Shown: positions 1 to 11,755 of the stretch, one piece after another | Layout of the letters: each line of letters starts with the position of its first letter | Position numbering within the stretch: the first letter of the stretch is position 1 | Source: Bordetella sp. LUAb4 | GTDB taxonomy: Bacteria > Pseudomonadota > Gammaproteobacteria > Burkholderiales > Burkholderiaceae_B | Length of the DNA stretch: 64,000 nt | Direction: 5' to 3' | NCBI RefSeq assembly: GCF_021325795.1 | Contig: NZ_JAHPZX010000002.1 | Location: 1,116,001-1,180,000, forward strand | Notes under the pieces: model-generated | Seen by the model: only the letters and a program-made list of their open reading frames with translations | Told to the model about the DNA's origin: nothing | Database searches by the model: none | Translations under genes and position numbers: made by a program

Positions 1-1
1 A

Positions 2-943
2 TCGCGCGACCAATGGGGTGCCCACATCGTGGGACTGAGCCGGACACTGTTCGACGGCAAGGTGGTGTCGAAAGCGAACTGCGCGAACGAGCCCGCTTAC
101 ACCTGCACTGGCCTCATGCTGTCGGCCTTTGAACCGCAAGATACCGATTACTGGTTCTCGCCCAATCCGTCCGGCGGCAAACTGTCGATGAGCTATGTGA
201 TCAAAGCCACGTCCAGAGGATCCAACGCGGCCATGTTCGCCGGCTCCGGCTATATCTTGTGGCCCAGCAGCACGCTGGCGACAGAGTTGGCTCAACGTGG
301 ACTGAAAAACAATGCCTTCCCGACCATCTACCGTTGCGGCTTCGCCCAGGATGCCTATACCGACAACAGAACGGATAAAGGCTGCGGCACGTACACAGTG
401 AATGGCTCCGCGCTCAAAAACACAGGTCCCTGCCAGGCGCAAGGCATCACGACGGCGGCACAGTGGTTGGCTGCCTACGGCAACGGCGATCTGATGACGC
501 AGCAATGCGGCTTCATCCTGCAAATATCGCCGGCCGCCGACAAGCAGGCCTTTGGCGTCGTAGAGCAAATCCAGAACACGCTGCTGGACAGGAACACGAC
601 CAGCTCCGTCGGCTCCTACAACGAGATCGTCCTGCAAGCCTGGCCTGAACTCGAGCCGTCACGGGTGCCCTTGCTCGCCTTCTTCTATGTCGAGCCAAAT
701 AGCGCGCGGAAACTGATCGCACCGGTCTCCCGCGAGGGCAAGAAAGGCAGGCAGGTTCTTCTCAACCCAGCGGGCAGCCTCTATATATCGCAGGTGGAAC
801 AGCTCAATTACTACAAAAAAGCGAAGGTCTTCGCGCCCATTATTCGCCTGTCCGGTAATTCCTGGGACCAATTGCGCATGTCCTACATCGACACGGACCA
901 GTCGCCCGGGATTCCGTCGACCGTCACTGTCTTGCCGCAATAG
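2..943 (+). CDS. Secreted protein, halovibrin (HvnA)-like family, 5' end missing
   Basis: The reading frame is already open at base 2, so the start and any signal peptide lie outside the window; a GTG at 29 is in frame but is probably internal. About 313 residues are visible. The opening residues read WGAHIVGLSRTLFDG, followed by a Cys-containing stretch (NCANEP, YTCTG) and later paired cysteines (YRCGF, KGCGTY, QCGF), consistent with a disulfide-bonded exported protein. The pattern recalls proteins annotated halovibrin HvnA/HvnC in Pseudomonas; this is from memory of the family and unverified. No catalytic motif was recognised. A hairpin 18 bases downstream separates it from acnA. Confidence 0.5.
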   Translation, partial: SRDQWGAHIVGLSRTLFDGKVVSKANCANEPAYTCTGLMLSAFEPQDTDYWFSPNPSGGKLSMSYVIKATSRGSNAAMFAGSGYILWPSSTLATELAQRGLKNNAFPTIYRCGFAQDAYTDNRTDKGCGTYTVNGSALKNTGPCQAQGITTAAQWLAAYGNGDLMTQQCGFILQISPAADKQAFGVVEQIQNTLLDRNTTSSVGSYNEIVLQAWPELEPSRVPLLAFFYVEPNSARKLIAPVSREGKKGRQVLLNPAGSLYISQVEQLNYYKKAKVFAPIIRLSGNSWDQLRMSYIDTDQSPGIPSTVTVLPQ

Positions 944-1387
944 CGGACGATGAAAAAATGGCCTCCCCCAGGGGAGGCAGTCATCCAGCACTGCCCAGGC
1001 GACGCGTGTCATGAACTCCGGCTAAGATCGGCAGGCGCATACAGTCCCCGCGAAAACTACCCAGGCAAGGCACTTGCAGGCGCCGCGACGATGGCGCGTC
1101 CCGCCCGGCAAAAACCAGGCGCGGCTCGCCACCCAACTCGCGTGTTTGCAAAAATAGGCGCAGAATAGGGTCTCGACCAGTCTTATATAAGACATAAGAC
1201 CAGGATTGATCACTGGGCTTGGCCCTTGTTGATCTACCGGGCTATCCCCCCGGGAAAATCCCGGTTGGTCCAAGGGTTGATCCCCTGAACTACGCGCCGC
1301 CAGCGGGCCGTTGTCCCATCCGGATGACAAGCCCGCCGAAACGCCTGAAAATGGCAGCTTTTGCGGACAACAACCACGGAGTCCATC
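944..1387 (+). promoter_or_regulatory. acnA upstream/leader region with palindromic operator-like site
   Basis: This 444-base gap holds a perfect 14-bp palindrome, GTCTTATATAAGAC (1180-1193), followed at once by a third half-site ATAAGAC (1194-1200). Such an AT-centred palindrome is typical of a GntR-type dimer operator, but the regulator is unknown. Downstream, CCCTTG (1223-1228) can pair with CAAGGG (1271-1276) around an inner ACCGGG/CCCGGT stem (1236-1241/1260-1265), giving a nested leader hairpin. No known riboswitch was recognised. The acnA Shine-Dalgarno GGAG is at 1378-1381. Confidence 0.5.
961..978 (-). terminator. Rho-independent-type hairpin
   Basis: A perfect 8-bp stem (gcctcccc/ggggaggc) with a 2-base loop is preceded on the plus strand by a run of six A. 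Read on the minus strand this is a stem followed by a U-run. It lies just after the first gene, so it may end transcripts entering from the right or work weakly in both directions. Confidence 0.45.
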
Positions 1388-4111
<2,724 letters not shown>

Positions 4112-4132
4112 TTGGTAGCGGGTTGGTAAGAA

Positions 4133-4163
4133 AAGCGGGGCGCTATGAGCGCCCCGCTTTTTT
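4133..4163 (+). terminator. acnA terminator
   Basis: An 11-bp perfect stem (aagcggggcgc/gcgccccgctt) with a 5-base loop ends in a T-run at 4158-4163. Four A bases precede the stem, so it could also act on the opposite strand. Confidence 0.9.
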
Positions 4164-4368
4164 ACGTCTTTCAAATGCTGGGCATGGCACGGTTTTTCCT
4201 ATGAAATCAAAGGAAACGCCGCCTATGGGCGCCGGCAATGCCCATCGAATCCAAGCAGGAACGCCTGCGACGCGCAGGAACGCGCCCGCAAGACGCGCCA
4301 CGAACGGGGATCCAAGCGAGACGACGCCGTAACGCCTCGCCCTCCTCCATCCTTGATTCGAACTTGCC

Positions 4369-6765
4369 ATGCCAATGCCGACCGCCGCAGACAAGATAGC
4401 TGCCCAACCTCTCTACGATTTGCCGCCTTTCGAAGACGACGGTGATGCCGCCTCGTCGCAATGGAAAAACTCCACCGATAGTGGCATTCGTTCGGCCGAT
4501 TCTCTCGGTTGCGTCAAGTTCAGGACAAACTCGGCGTCGTCCGACCCGCGCTACCCGGTGCCGAAGCAACGTATGAGCAACAACGAGCAGGTAGCCTTCG
4601 TGGTGCCGGCGGATTCGGAGTCCGAATACCCTCTCCGGGCCACGAACCACGACGGGGGCAGTCGCACCGCGTCGCTCAATGACACGAGTGATGCGACAGT
4701 CTCTCGGAGGAGTTCAGTGGCATACCCGCAGAAGAACAATCCCTTCGCCAGCGCGAGTAGCAACCCCTTTGACAGCGATGACGGCGAATGGTCCGTGGAG
4801 ATGGCGTCTGCGCCCCCGGCCATCGCAACACCGACGCCGTCATCGCTACCGGACAGCGCTATCAGCAGCAGCGGGGAAGCCTCGGACGCGCCATCCGCCA
4901 CCTTGAAAATGCTGCAGCAGCTGCGCGTGCGGCAGCCGTTCCCCGCGCAGGGAATTCAGCACCCACATGATTCCCGGCATACCGCCGCGACGGCCAGGGC
5001 AGGCATCGCCGCCAGCGCATCCAGCGTAGCATCGCTCGACGGCGATCCGCTCGACGGCCTCCGCGATAAATGGACAGCGCTGCGTGGCGCATTGAACCAG
5101 CGCCAGCGCCCCACCGCGCCGCAGGGCGATACGTCGAGTACCGCGGATACGTCCATCGCACGCGATTGCAGCGCTTTCCATGACAGCCTGATGCGGCATG
5201 CTACTCAAGGCTCGGCACGCTCTCTGCACCACGTCGCCAAAACGCTGAAAGCATTGACCCTCGATGCGGGCGCCACCGATCACACACAATTCCGCGACAC
5301 GCTGCGCTACACCACGCTGCAACCGCATCTTGGATCCGCGCGGATCGAACACCTGTTCCGCCTGGCGCGTCTGCGCGATCCCCAGGATCGATCACGTGCC
5401 GAGATCATCTCGACGGCGACCAAGCTGTTGACCGGCGCTCTTGCAAAGAACAAGGCGGCCGCCAAAGCTGCGGTTCCCCTTGCCGACGCGCTGCTCGATG
5501 CCATCGGCACTGAATGCCACCGTACCATCCGGCAACGGTGGATCAACAATGTCGAACTGGCTATCGCCGCCAATAAGGCGCTGAAAGCCGCCCCCCAAGC
5601 CAATCGGGAACGCGAAACAGCGCGCTTGGTCGAGGCCCTGCGCGAACTGTCCATCATCAGCCAACAGGTGGACTTCGATAAGTCACCGCGGCAACGGCTG
5701 ATGGACCTGCATACCGGCCTGTCCAAAATCCAGGCCAGGGAATTGGACAACATGCTCGGCCTCGGAGACCTGAAATCCGAGCACACCAACGCCAGACACT
5801 TCGGCCAATTCCTGAACGCTGTTTTGCCCTCGTATGAAACCGATGCCGGCATGCAAGCGCGCATGGTCGCGTTCATCGAACAATGGCGCAACGCGCGCCA
5901 GGAAAATCCGGCGCCGATCCGCCGCGTGCCAGACTTCTCCACCATGCGCGAGAGTGCCTATCACCGCTCGTGGGCGCCTGTCCGCTTCTTTTCCAGGCTG
6001 CGGCAGCTATTGACGGGTAAAAACAAGCAAGAGCCGACCAAGACCAGGAACGAAATCAAGGATCTGGTCGCGGCCCTGGCGACCGGAAAGCCCTTGCGCC
6101 GCGAGCTGAAGGGCATAGACCGCCTCGACCGCATATTCCAGCCCACGCCGCTGGATGCGCAGCCCGAACCGACCGCCAAACGCGCCGAGTTCAAGGAATA
6201 CCTGCAGCACACATTGCGCAAGTTGGCGCCGCAAGAAGCGCGCGCCCTGCATGAGTCGCTGGTGAAGGCGGGCCGGGATCTGCAGACCACGCAGGCGTCC
6301 GAGCTGCGGGCACTGGGATGGGCAGAGGCCTTACATTCCGAACTGGAGCGCGCCCTCGAACGGGAGTTTCATGTACGCGAACTGCTTCAGTGCGTCAGGG
6401 ACACCGACTCGGCATTGAAAATGAGCCGGCGCACCGAGGCACGGCAACACACACGCGGAGAGGCGCTGATCGCGGCCGCGGACAAGCTGGCAAGGACCAT
6501 GGCCGCGGCGACGGAAATCGCGCCGAAAACCGAGCAACAGGTTGAACAGGCCGGAGGCCCCCCCGAGAACGCCTTCGACCTGCTCACGGAAGCGGTGGCC
6601 CGCAACGTCGACTTCGATGGTGTGCGCACCAACGACAGGCGCATTATCGAAGAGGCCGTCGCGGATATGAATGCCGTGCTCGGATACAAGTGCCCGCAAT
6701 GGGGACAGGCGCGCAACGGTACGCTGTATACGCTGGCTCACGCAGGCTATCTGGCGACGAGGTAA
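4369..6765 (+). CDS. Large hypothetical protein, effector-like
   Basis: The family is not recognised. The product is 798 residues with no signal peptide or membrane segment. The first ~190 residues are rich in Ser, Thr, Pro and Asp and look disordered; the rest (about 200-798) is a charged, Leu/Ala/Arg-rich helical protein. This layout resembles type III secreted effectors, but no chaperone or secretion gene is nearby, so that is only a suggestion. The ATG at 4369 lacks a clear Shine-Dalgarno. The gene stands alone between the acnA terminator and a 14-bp hairpin. Codon use appears less GC-biased than in acnA (by eye). A similar architecture is seen in the gene at 41000-42811, without obvious sequence similarity. 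Confidence 0.7.
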   Translation: MPMPTAADKIAAQPLYDLPPFEDDGDAASSQWKNSTDSGIRSADSLGCVKFRTNSASSDPRYPVPKQRMSNNEQVAFVVPADSESEYPLRATNHDGGSRTASLNDTSDATVSRRSSVAYPQKNNPFASASSNPFDSDDGEWSVEMASAPPAIATPTPSSLPDSAISSSGEASDAPSATLKMLQQLRVRQPFPAQGIQHPHDSRHTAATARAGIAASASSVASLDGDPLDGLRDKWTALRGALNQRQRPTAPQGDTSSTADTSIARDCSAFHDSLMRHATQGSARSLHHVAKTLKALTLDAGATDHTQFRDTLRYTTLQPHLGSARIEHLFRLARLRDPQDRSRAEIISTATKLLTGALAKNKAAAKAAVPLADALLDAIGTECHRTIRQRWINNVELAIAANKALKAAPQANRERETARLVEALRELSIISQQVDFDKSPRQRLMDLHTGLSKIQARELDNMLGLGDLKSEHTNARHFGQFLNAVLPSYETDAGMQARMVAFIEQWRNARQENPAPIRRVPDFSTMRESAYHRSWAPVRFFSRLRQLLTGKNKQEPTKTRNEIKDLVAALATGKPLRRELKGIDRLDRIFQPTPLDAQPEPTAKRAEFKEYLQHTLRKLAPQEARALHESLVKAGRDLQTTQASELRALGWAEALHSELERALEREFHVRELLQCVRDTDSALKMSRRTEARQHTRGEALIAAADKLARTMAAATEIAPKTEQQVEQAGGPPENAFDLLTEAVARNVDFDGVRTNDRRIIEEAVADMNAVLGYKCPQWGQARNGTLYTLAHAGYLATR

Positions 6766-6766
6766 A

Positions 6767-6798
6767 CGCCTGACGGCTGCGCTGGCAGCCGTCAGGCG
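6767..6798. terminator. Hairpin between convergent genes
   Basis: A perfect 14-bp stem (cgcctgacggctgc/gcagccgtcaggcg) with a GCTG loop starts one base after the stop of the effector-like gene. There is no T-run on either side, so termination may rely on the stem or on Rho. It probably serves both this gene and the convergent Bug gene. Confidence 0.55.
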
Positions 6799-6827
6799 TA
6801 GTGCGCCCCAACACGGCACGGCGCGGA

Positions 6828-7802
6828 TCAATCCAGGCGGATGTTGCCCTTCTCCACCACTTCCGCCCAACGCTTGCGTTCGGACAGCAGGAAGGGATTC
6901 AACTCGGCGGGCGGCATCACCAGCACCTCGGCGCCTTGCTCGTTGAGCTTGGACTTGATATCCGGCAGGCTCATGATGCGCGCCATTTCCTTGGACAGCC
7001 GCGCCACCGCGTCATCCGGCATGTTCAAGGGCGCGACGACGCCCTGCCAGGTACCCGATTCGAAATCCTTCACACCCTGCTCGGCAATGGTGGGCACGTT
7101 AGGAATCTGCGGCATGCGGCTGCGCTTGGACACCGCGATGGCCTTGAGCTTGCCGCTCTGGACATAGGGCAAGGTTGCCAGCATGCCGTTCATGATGATC
7201 TGCGTCTGGCCGCCTATGGTGTCCGTGACGGCTTGCGATCCGCCCTTGTAGGGCACGTATTCCCACTTCGCGCCGGTGGCCTGCTCCACGGCCACACCGG
7301 CCACGTGGGGCGCGCTGCCCATGGCGGTCACGGCGAAGTTCAGACGTTCCTTCTTCGACAGCGCAACCAGCTCCGGCAAGGTATTGGCCGGCACCGACGG
7401 GTGCACCGCCAGGATGTGCGGCGAATACGCCAGCATGCTGACGCCGCGCAGGTCCTTGTTGGGATCGAAGTTCAGCTTGGTATACACGGACGGGCTGATC
7501 ACCAAGGCGCCCAGGTCGCACAGCAGCAAGGTGTGCTTGTCATCGGATTGCACCACCATGGCGGCGCCCAGGTTGCCATTGGCGCCCGGCCGGTTGTCGA
7601 CGATGACGGTCTGCTTCAGCGCTTCTCCGAGCGGCTGGCTGATCAGGCGCGCGATGATGTCCGACGAGCCACCCGCCGTATACGGCACCAGCAGGCGCAC
7701 GTTGCGATTGGGCCATGCGGCTTGGGCACGCAGGGACGGGGCGGCGACGCCAAGCGCGGCAGCGCCAGCGGCGGTCAGGAAATGACGACGATTGATAGAC
7801 AT
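6828..7802 (-). CDS. Bug-family tripartite tricarboxylate transporter binding protein
   Basis: Periplasmic solute-binding protein of the TTT/Bug family (TctC-like), which binds small carboxylates or amides. The product is 324 residues. The N-terminus NRRHFLTAAGAAALG is a twin-arginine-like signal followed by a probable Ala cleavage site near LRAQA. Family motifs are present: VRLLVPYTAGGSSDIIAR and VDNRPGANGNLGA near the start, and YVPYKGG mid-protein. The start has a good ribosome site (GGAGTTAA before ATG). No TctA/TctB membrane partners lie nearby, as is common for Bug proteins in Bordetella. The ligand cannot be predicted. Confidence 0.93.
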   Translation of the reverse strand: MSINRRHFLTAAGAAALGVAAPSLRAQAAWPNRNVRLLVPYTAGGSSDIIARLISQPLGEALKQTVIVDNRPGANGNLGAAMVVQSDDKHTLLLCDLGALVISPSVYTKLNFDPNKDLRGVSMLAYSPHILAVHPSVPANTLPELVALSKKERLNFAVTAMGSAPHVAGVAVEQATGAKWEYVPYKGGSQAVTDTIGGQTQIIMNGMLATLPYVQSGKLKAIAVSKRSRMPQIPNVPTIAEQGVKDFESGTWQGVVAPLNMPDDAVARLSKEMARIMSLPDIKSKLNEQGAEVLVMPPAELNPFLLSERKRWAEVVEKGNIRLD

Positions 7803-8004
7803 TTAACTCCTCCACGCACCGGTTCAATGCGTCTTCTTCTTATAGGATGTCGGATGACGTGGAAGATTCTGCCTTTCAACTTTGACAGCGTCAACTAGGC
7901 AATTGTTAGGGATTTCCTGGCGGGAAGCGCTACGCGGCAGCGCTCCCCGGGCAGTCATACTCGTACGACAAGTCCGCCTCACCAACCTGCATTACAAACC
8001 TGCT

Positions 8005-8787
8005 TTACCAAACCGCTTCACCGAACTGATAAGCATCCATGGCCAGCGCCCCATAGGCGACCTCATCAACCAGGCGTACACCGGGCCCTTCGCCCGCGCC
8101 CCAGGCCACATAGAACGGCATCAGGTGGTCGTCGCCGGGATGGGCCTGGGCAGCGCCCGGGGCCTGCATTTCCCAGTCCAGCAGCGTTGCGGTATCGCGG
8201 GCCGCGATGTGCTGCGCGAACCAGGCCTGGAACGGCTCCACGTAAGGTAAAGGCGCCGCGTCATGGCTGCGCTGCACGTGGCGCAAGTTATGGGTAAGCG
8301 AACCCGAACCTATGATCAGCACGTTCTCGTCACGTAGCGGTCGCAGCAGTTGGCCCAGCTTGTACTGCGCGCTGGCGTCACGGCCGGCATCCAGCGCCAG
8401 CTGCACGACGGGGACGTCGGCCTCGGGATACAGATACCGCAACGGCACCCAGGCGCCATGGTCCAGGGGACGCTTGGGATCGTCATGGACGGTCAGGCCG
8501 GCGTCGCCCAGTAAACCGGCCACCCGGCGTGCCAGCGCGGGGGAGCCGGCGGCGGCGTACTCAAGGCGATAAAGCGACTGTGGGAAGCCGCCGAAGTCAT
8601 GCCAGGCTTGCTGGCGATCGCGCGTGCTGACAGCCAGGCCCTGGCCCATCCAATGCGGCGACACCACCAGGATGGCAGCCGGCTTGGGCAGTGGCCGCGC
8701 CCACTGCGCCAGCGCGGGACCCGTACGGCCGGGGTCGACCGCCAGCATGGGGGAGCCATGGGAAACGAAAAGCGTGGGCCAACGCAT
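8005..8787 (-). CDS. LigB-type extradiol ring-cleavage dioxygenase (DODA family)
   Basis: Class III extradiol dioxygenase related to plant/bacterial 4,5-DOPA dioxygenases (YgiD-like), 260 residues. The expected metal-binding and catalytic histidines appear in LFVSHGSPM, VVSPHW, LDHGAWVPLRYLYP and SGSLTHNL. The start chosen is the ATG at 8787, preceded by AAGGAGG; an upstream in-frame start at 8889 would add 34 residues unlike the family. The gene is divergent from the DUF2863 gene and alone on its strand. The physiological substrate is unknown. Confidence 0.9.
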   Translation of the reverse strand: MRWPTLFVSHGSPMLAVDPGRTGPALAQWARPLPKPAAILVVSPHWMGQGLAVSTRDRQQAWHDFGGFPQSLYRLEYAAAGSPALARRVAGLLGDAGLTVHDDPKRPLDHGAWVPLRYLYPEADVPVVQLALDAGRDASAQYKLGQLLRPLRDENVLIIGSGSLTHNLRHVQRSHDAAPLPYVEPFQAWFAQHIAARDTATLLDWEMQAPGAAQAHPGDDHLMPFYVAWGAGEGPGVRLVDEVAYGALAMDAYQFGEAVW

Positions 8788-9016
8788 GGTGGCCTCCTTG
8801 AACATGAGTGGATGCCCCAAAGTATGATTGTTTTCGTATGCGCAATAAATAATCCCAAGTGCTATTAAAAATTCCGGATTCGGCAACAATCAGGGAATCG
8901 AGCGACCGGCGTCGATCGCCCTATCGCGCTGGCCGCCTGCCCTGCCTGGCCCGGTGGGGACAGGCGCCCTTCCCTTACACTACGGGCTACGCTTTATTCA
9001 GGACACCAATACCCTC

Positions 9017-10216
9017 ATGCCCCGCGCTCGCAGCAATACTCCTCCTCGCTTGACACGTGATGCCTCCCGACTGGTATCGCTGGCGCTCGCGCTCAACAGC
9101 TCCGGCAGCCGCGTCGAAGACGTATTCTGGGAAGAACAGCTGAACGTGGCCATTCCCAAGCTGCTGCGCGCCGGCAACGACGCGCCTCTGGATGCGGCCT
9201 TGGACCACCTGGCGCAAACCCAGCCCGGCGCCTACGAGATCCTGGTGGAACAGGCGGAAACGCTGACCGAATCCACGGTCATCGAGAAGAACGGGATCAA
9301 CCACGACGTACTGCTGTTCGTCGTCCCGGTGGTCGCGTGGACCCGCTATGCCATCCCCACCGGTCCGGTGCCCGCCTCGGCGCTGCAGGCCTTGACCGCG
9401 CAACTGCATGGTCATGTGCTGGCCCAGGACGTAAGGACGAGCCTGCTGCCGCAATTGGTGAGCATCGACCAGATGCCGCGCACTTTCTCCGAAACCTGGC
9501 ATTGGCTGCAAAGACTGGGTTCGCAGGCATTGGGGGCCGAGACGGTGAAGCCCACGCTGAACGCCGAAGCGGAAACCGCCAATATGCTGGCCGACACCCG
9601 CTATATCGTCGGTGCTGCCGCCGTGCCTCACGGCGCGCCTTTGTTCCGTTGGCAGGAGCAGCCCGGCGAGCCCGGCGCCACGCGGGAAAGCTGTCTGGCG
9701 CAATGGATCGAACAGGCCCAGCCAACGCTGGCCACGCTGCTGCCCGGTTGCGGCATCGAGTGCCTGCTGCCCGATGCGTATTACGTCAACAATCGCGAGG
9801 CCGACCGCCGCGTGCGGCCATTGGCGCTGCGTGCCGCCGTCAACTGGCTGGAAGCTTCCGTCAACCTGCAGCCCGCGCAATTGCGGGCGGTGATCGCGGG
9901 TTGCGGCGAAACCCGCATCGACGAATACCGGGTTTCCTTCACCGCGCGCAGCAGCAATGACGTCATGTATGGCTGCGTGTGGCCGCTGTATGGCCGCGAA
10001 GACGACGACGCGGAGCACGAGGGCACCAATCCGGTCGAGGAAATCGCCGCCCTGCTCAAGGATCTGGGCGTCACCGAAGTGCGCCGTATCCCGGGCGTGC
10101 TGCCCATGGATTTCTGCGAGGACTGCGGCGCGCCTTACTTCCCCAATCCTTTGGGCGAGATGGTGCACGCCGAACTGCCCGACGACGCGCAGGCCGGGCC
10201 GGCGCATTTCCACTGA
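9017..10216 (+). CDS. DUF2863 family protein
   Basis: A 399-residue cytoplasmic protein of a family largely restricted to Burkholderiales. No catalytic function is known. It has no signal peptide or membrane segment, and a C-terminal pair of cysteines (FCEDCGAPYFPNPLGE) suggests a small metal-binding end. The ATG at 9017 is preferred over an in-frame codon at 8954 because the extra residues look non-coding. It ends 19 bases before earP, and earP-efp follow on the same strand, so it may be the first gene of that group. Confidence 0.85.
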   Translation: MPRARSNTPPRLTRDASRLVSLALALNSSGSRVEDVFWEEQLNVAIPKLLRAGNDAPLDAALDHLAQTQPGAYEILVEQAETLTESTVIEKNGINHDVLLFVVPVVAWTRYAIPTGPVPASALQALTAQLHGHVLAQDVRTSLLPQLVSIDQMPRTFSETWHWLQRLGSQALGAETVKPTLNAEAETANMLADTRYIVGAAAVPHGAPLFRWQEQPGEPGATRESCLAQWIEQAQPTLATLLPGCGIECLLPDAYYVNNREADRRVRPLALRAAVNWLEASVNLQPAQLRAVIAGCGETRIDEYRVSFTARSSNDVMYGCVWPLYGREDDDAEHEGTNPVEEIAALLKDLGVTEVRRIPGVLPMDFCEDCGAPYFPNPLGEMVHAELPDDAQAGPAHFH

Positions 10217-10235
10217 TATCCGCCAGGGCCCGGCC

Positions 10236-11525
10236 ATGCGGCGCGAGCAAACTTCCGCCCTGCGCGCGGACATCTTCTGCAAGCGCGTGGACAACTACGG
10301 CGATATCGGCGTCTGTTGGCGCCTGGCGCGCCAGCTGACGGCGGAACATGGCTGGCACGTGCGCTTGTGGGTGGACGACGTGCCCGCCCTGTGCCGGCTG
10401 GCACCGCGGGCCGATCCCGGCGCCGCCACCCAGACGGTCGACGGCGTCGAGCTGATCGCCTGGCATGACACGATGCGCACACTGCCCGCACCGGGCGATG
10501 TCGTCATCGAGGCCTTCGCATGCGATCCCCCGCCGGCATTTCGCACGGCCATGCGCACAAACCGGCCGTTGTGGCTGAACCTGGAATACCTGAGTGCCGA
10601 GGACTGGGTGGCGTCCTGCCATGGCCTGCCCTCGCTGCAAGCGGATGGCCTGTCCAAATATTTTTTCTTCCCTGGTTTTACGCCGGATACGGGCGGCTTG
10701 CCGCGCGAAAAAAACCTGGGCGTGCAACGCGATGCCTTGCAGCGTCAGCGCGGCGCGCAACGTGATTTCCTGGCCGGTCTGGGTTTGCCCGCGGCCGTCC
10801 TCGCCCAGTGGGAAACCGGGGCGCTGTTGACCACCCTGTTCTGCTATCCCGACGCACCCGCCGCGGCGCTGCCGGCGGGGCTTTTCGCGCCGGCGCGCGC
10901 GCCCCTGCCCGGGGTCTGGTCCGACGCTGGGCGGCCCGCGTTGATCCTGGTGCCCGAAGGCGTGGCGCCCGGGCTGGATACCGCCGCGATCGCACCGCAT
11001 TACGGCGTCACGGTTGCGCGCATTCCCTTTCTGGGCCAGGACGACTATGACCGCTTGCTGTGGTGCGCCGACCTGAATTTCGTGCGCGGCGAGGACTCTT
11101 TCCTGCGCGCGGCCTGGGCAGCACGGCCGCTGGTCTGGCAGATCTACGTCCAGGAAGAGCAAGCGCACCTGGTGAAACTGCAAGCGTGGCTGGCGCGCTA
11201 CAACCCACCGGCGGAAGCACGCACCTTGATCGAGGCCTGGAACGGGTCGCCTGCTCTTGGGGCAGGTACGGGTACGGGCACGGATACGGCTACGCGTACG
11301 ACTACAAATACTACTGGCGCCACTACGAGTACCGGCATGGACACGGCCCCGGGCGCTGATGCCTTGGCGAGCACGGTGACCGCCGCGCTGGCAGGTGCCT
11401 TGGCACCGGCCGCATGGGAAGCATGGCGCGCCCGCGCGAAAGCCTGGGACGCCGACTATGCTCAGCAGCCCAGCCTGGCCGACCGCCTGGTCGCATTTTG
11501 CGCAAAACACCGGGAAAAAGGTTAG
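10236..11525 (+). CDS. earP: EF-P arginine rhamnosyltransferase EarP
   Basis: Inverting GT104 enzyme that transfers rhamnose from dTDP-L-rhamnose to an arginine of EF-P, enabling translation of polyproline stretches. The product is 429 residues, longer than typical (~380). The N-terminal RVDNYGDIGVCWRLARQL contains the Asp pair (Asp19, Asp23) equivalent to the catalytic aspartates of characterised EarP; LNLEYLSAEDWV, FFFPGFTPDTGGL and FVRGEDSFLRAAWA are conserved. The extra length is a Gly/Thr-rich low-complexity insert near residues 340-375, encoded by short tandem repeats. It lies directly upstream of its substrate gene efp, with the efp promoter inside its 3' end. Confidence 0.96.
   Translation: MRREQTSALRADIFCKRVDNYGDIGVCWRLARQLTAEHGWHVRLWVDDVPALCRLAPRADPGAATQTVDGVELIAWHDTMRTLPAPGDVVIEAFACDPPPAFRTAMRTNRPLWLNLEYLSAEDWVASCHGLPSLQADGLSKYFFFPGFTPDTGGLPREKNLGVQRDALQRQRGAQRDFLAGLGLPAAVLAQWETGALLTTLFCYPDAPAAALPAGLFAPARAPLPGVWSDAGRPALILVPEGVAPGLDTAAIAPHYGVTVARIPFLGQDDYDRLLWCADLNFVRGEDSFLRAAWAARPLVWQIYVQEEQAHLVKLQAWLARYNPPAEARTLIEAWNGSPALGAGTGTGTDTATRTTTNTTGATTSTGMDTAPGADALASTVTAALAGALAPAAWEAWRARAKAWDADYAQQPSLADRLVAFCAKHREKG
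11262..11360 (+). repeat. Low-complexity tandem repeat inside earP
   Basis: Degenerate hexamer units (ggtacg, ggcacg, gatacg, gctacg and similar) give a run of GT/DT/TT residue pairs near the C-terminal end of EarP. Multiples of 6 keep the frame, so copy number could change without inactivating the enzyme. Confidence 0.7.
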
Positions 11526-11528
11526 AAT
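11498..11528 (+). promoter_or_regulatory. Candidate sigma-70 promoter for efp
   Basis: TTGCGC (11498-11503) and TAGAAT (11523-11528) are separated by 19 bases, a slightly long spacer. The -10 box overlaps the earP stop codon. This would give efp its own promoter and a ~220-base leader. Confidence 0.4.
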
Positions 11529-11755
11529 CATGGGCTTTGCGGCTATTTACTTCCCGATTTTCGCCGCCCCCGCCCATCAGTGGATGGCACGCCAGTAGTA
11601 GCGATACGAAGACGGCGGCCCCCTGAAGGCAGCGCGCGGCGCGGTGCACGGGAAGGTATGGCCAGGCGGAAGTGGCAATGGTGCCAGCGACGCCAGAGTT
11701 TGGCGTCCAACCCGCAGGGCTGGGCCAACCCCACAAGATACCCGGAGTTTTATCG

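Noticed and set aside
961-978. Terminator of the first gene on the plus strand
   Set aside because: The T-run is on the minus-strand side only, so plus-strand intrinsic termination is doubtful; kept as minus or weak bidirectional.
8987-10294. 435-codon minus-strand frame
   Set aside because: Antisense shadow of the DUF2863 gene.
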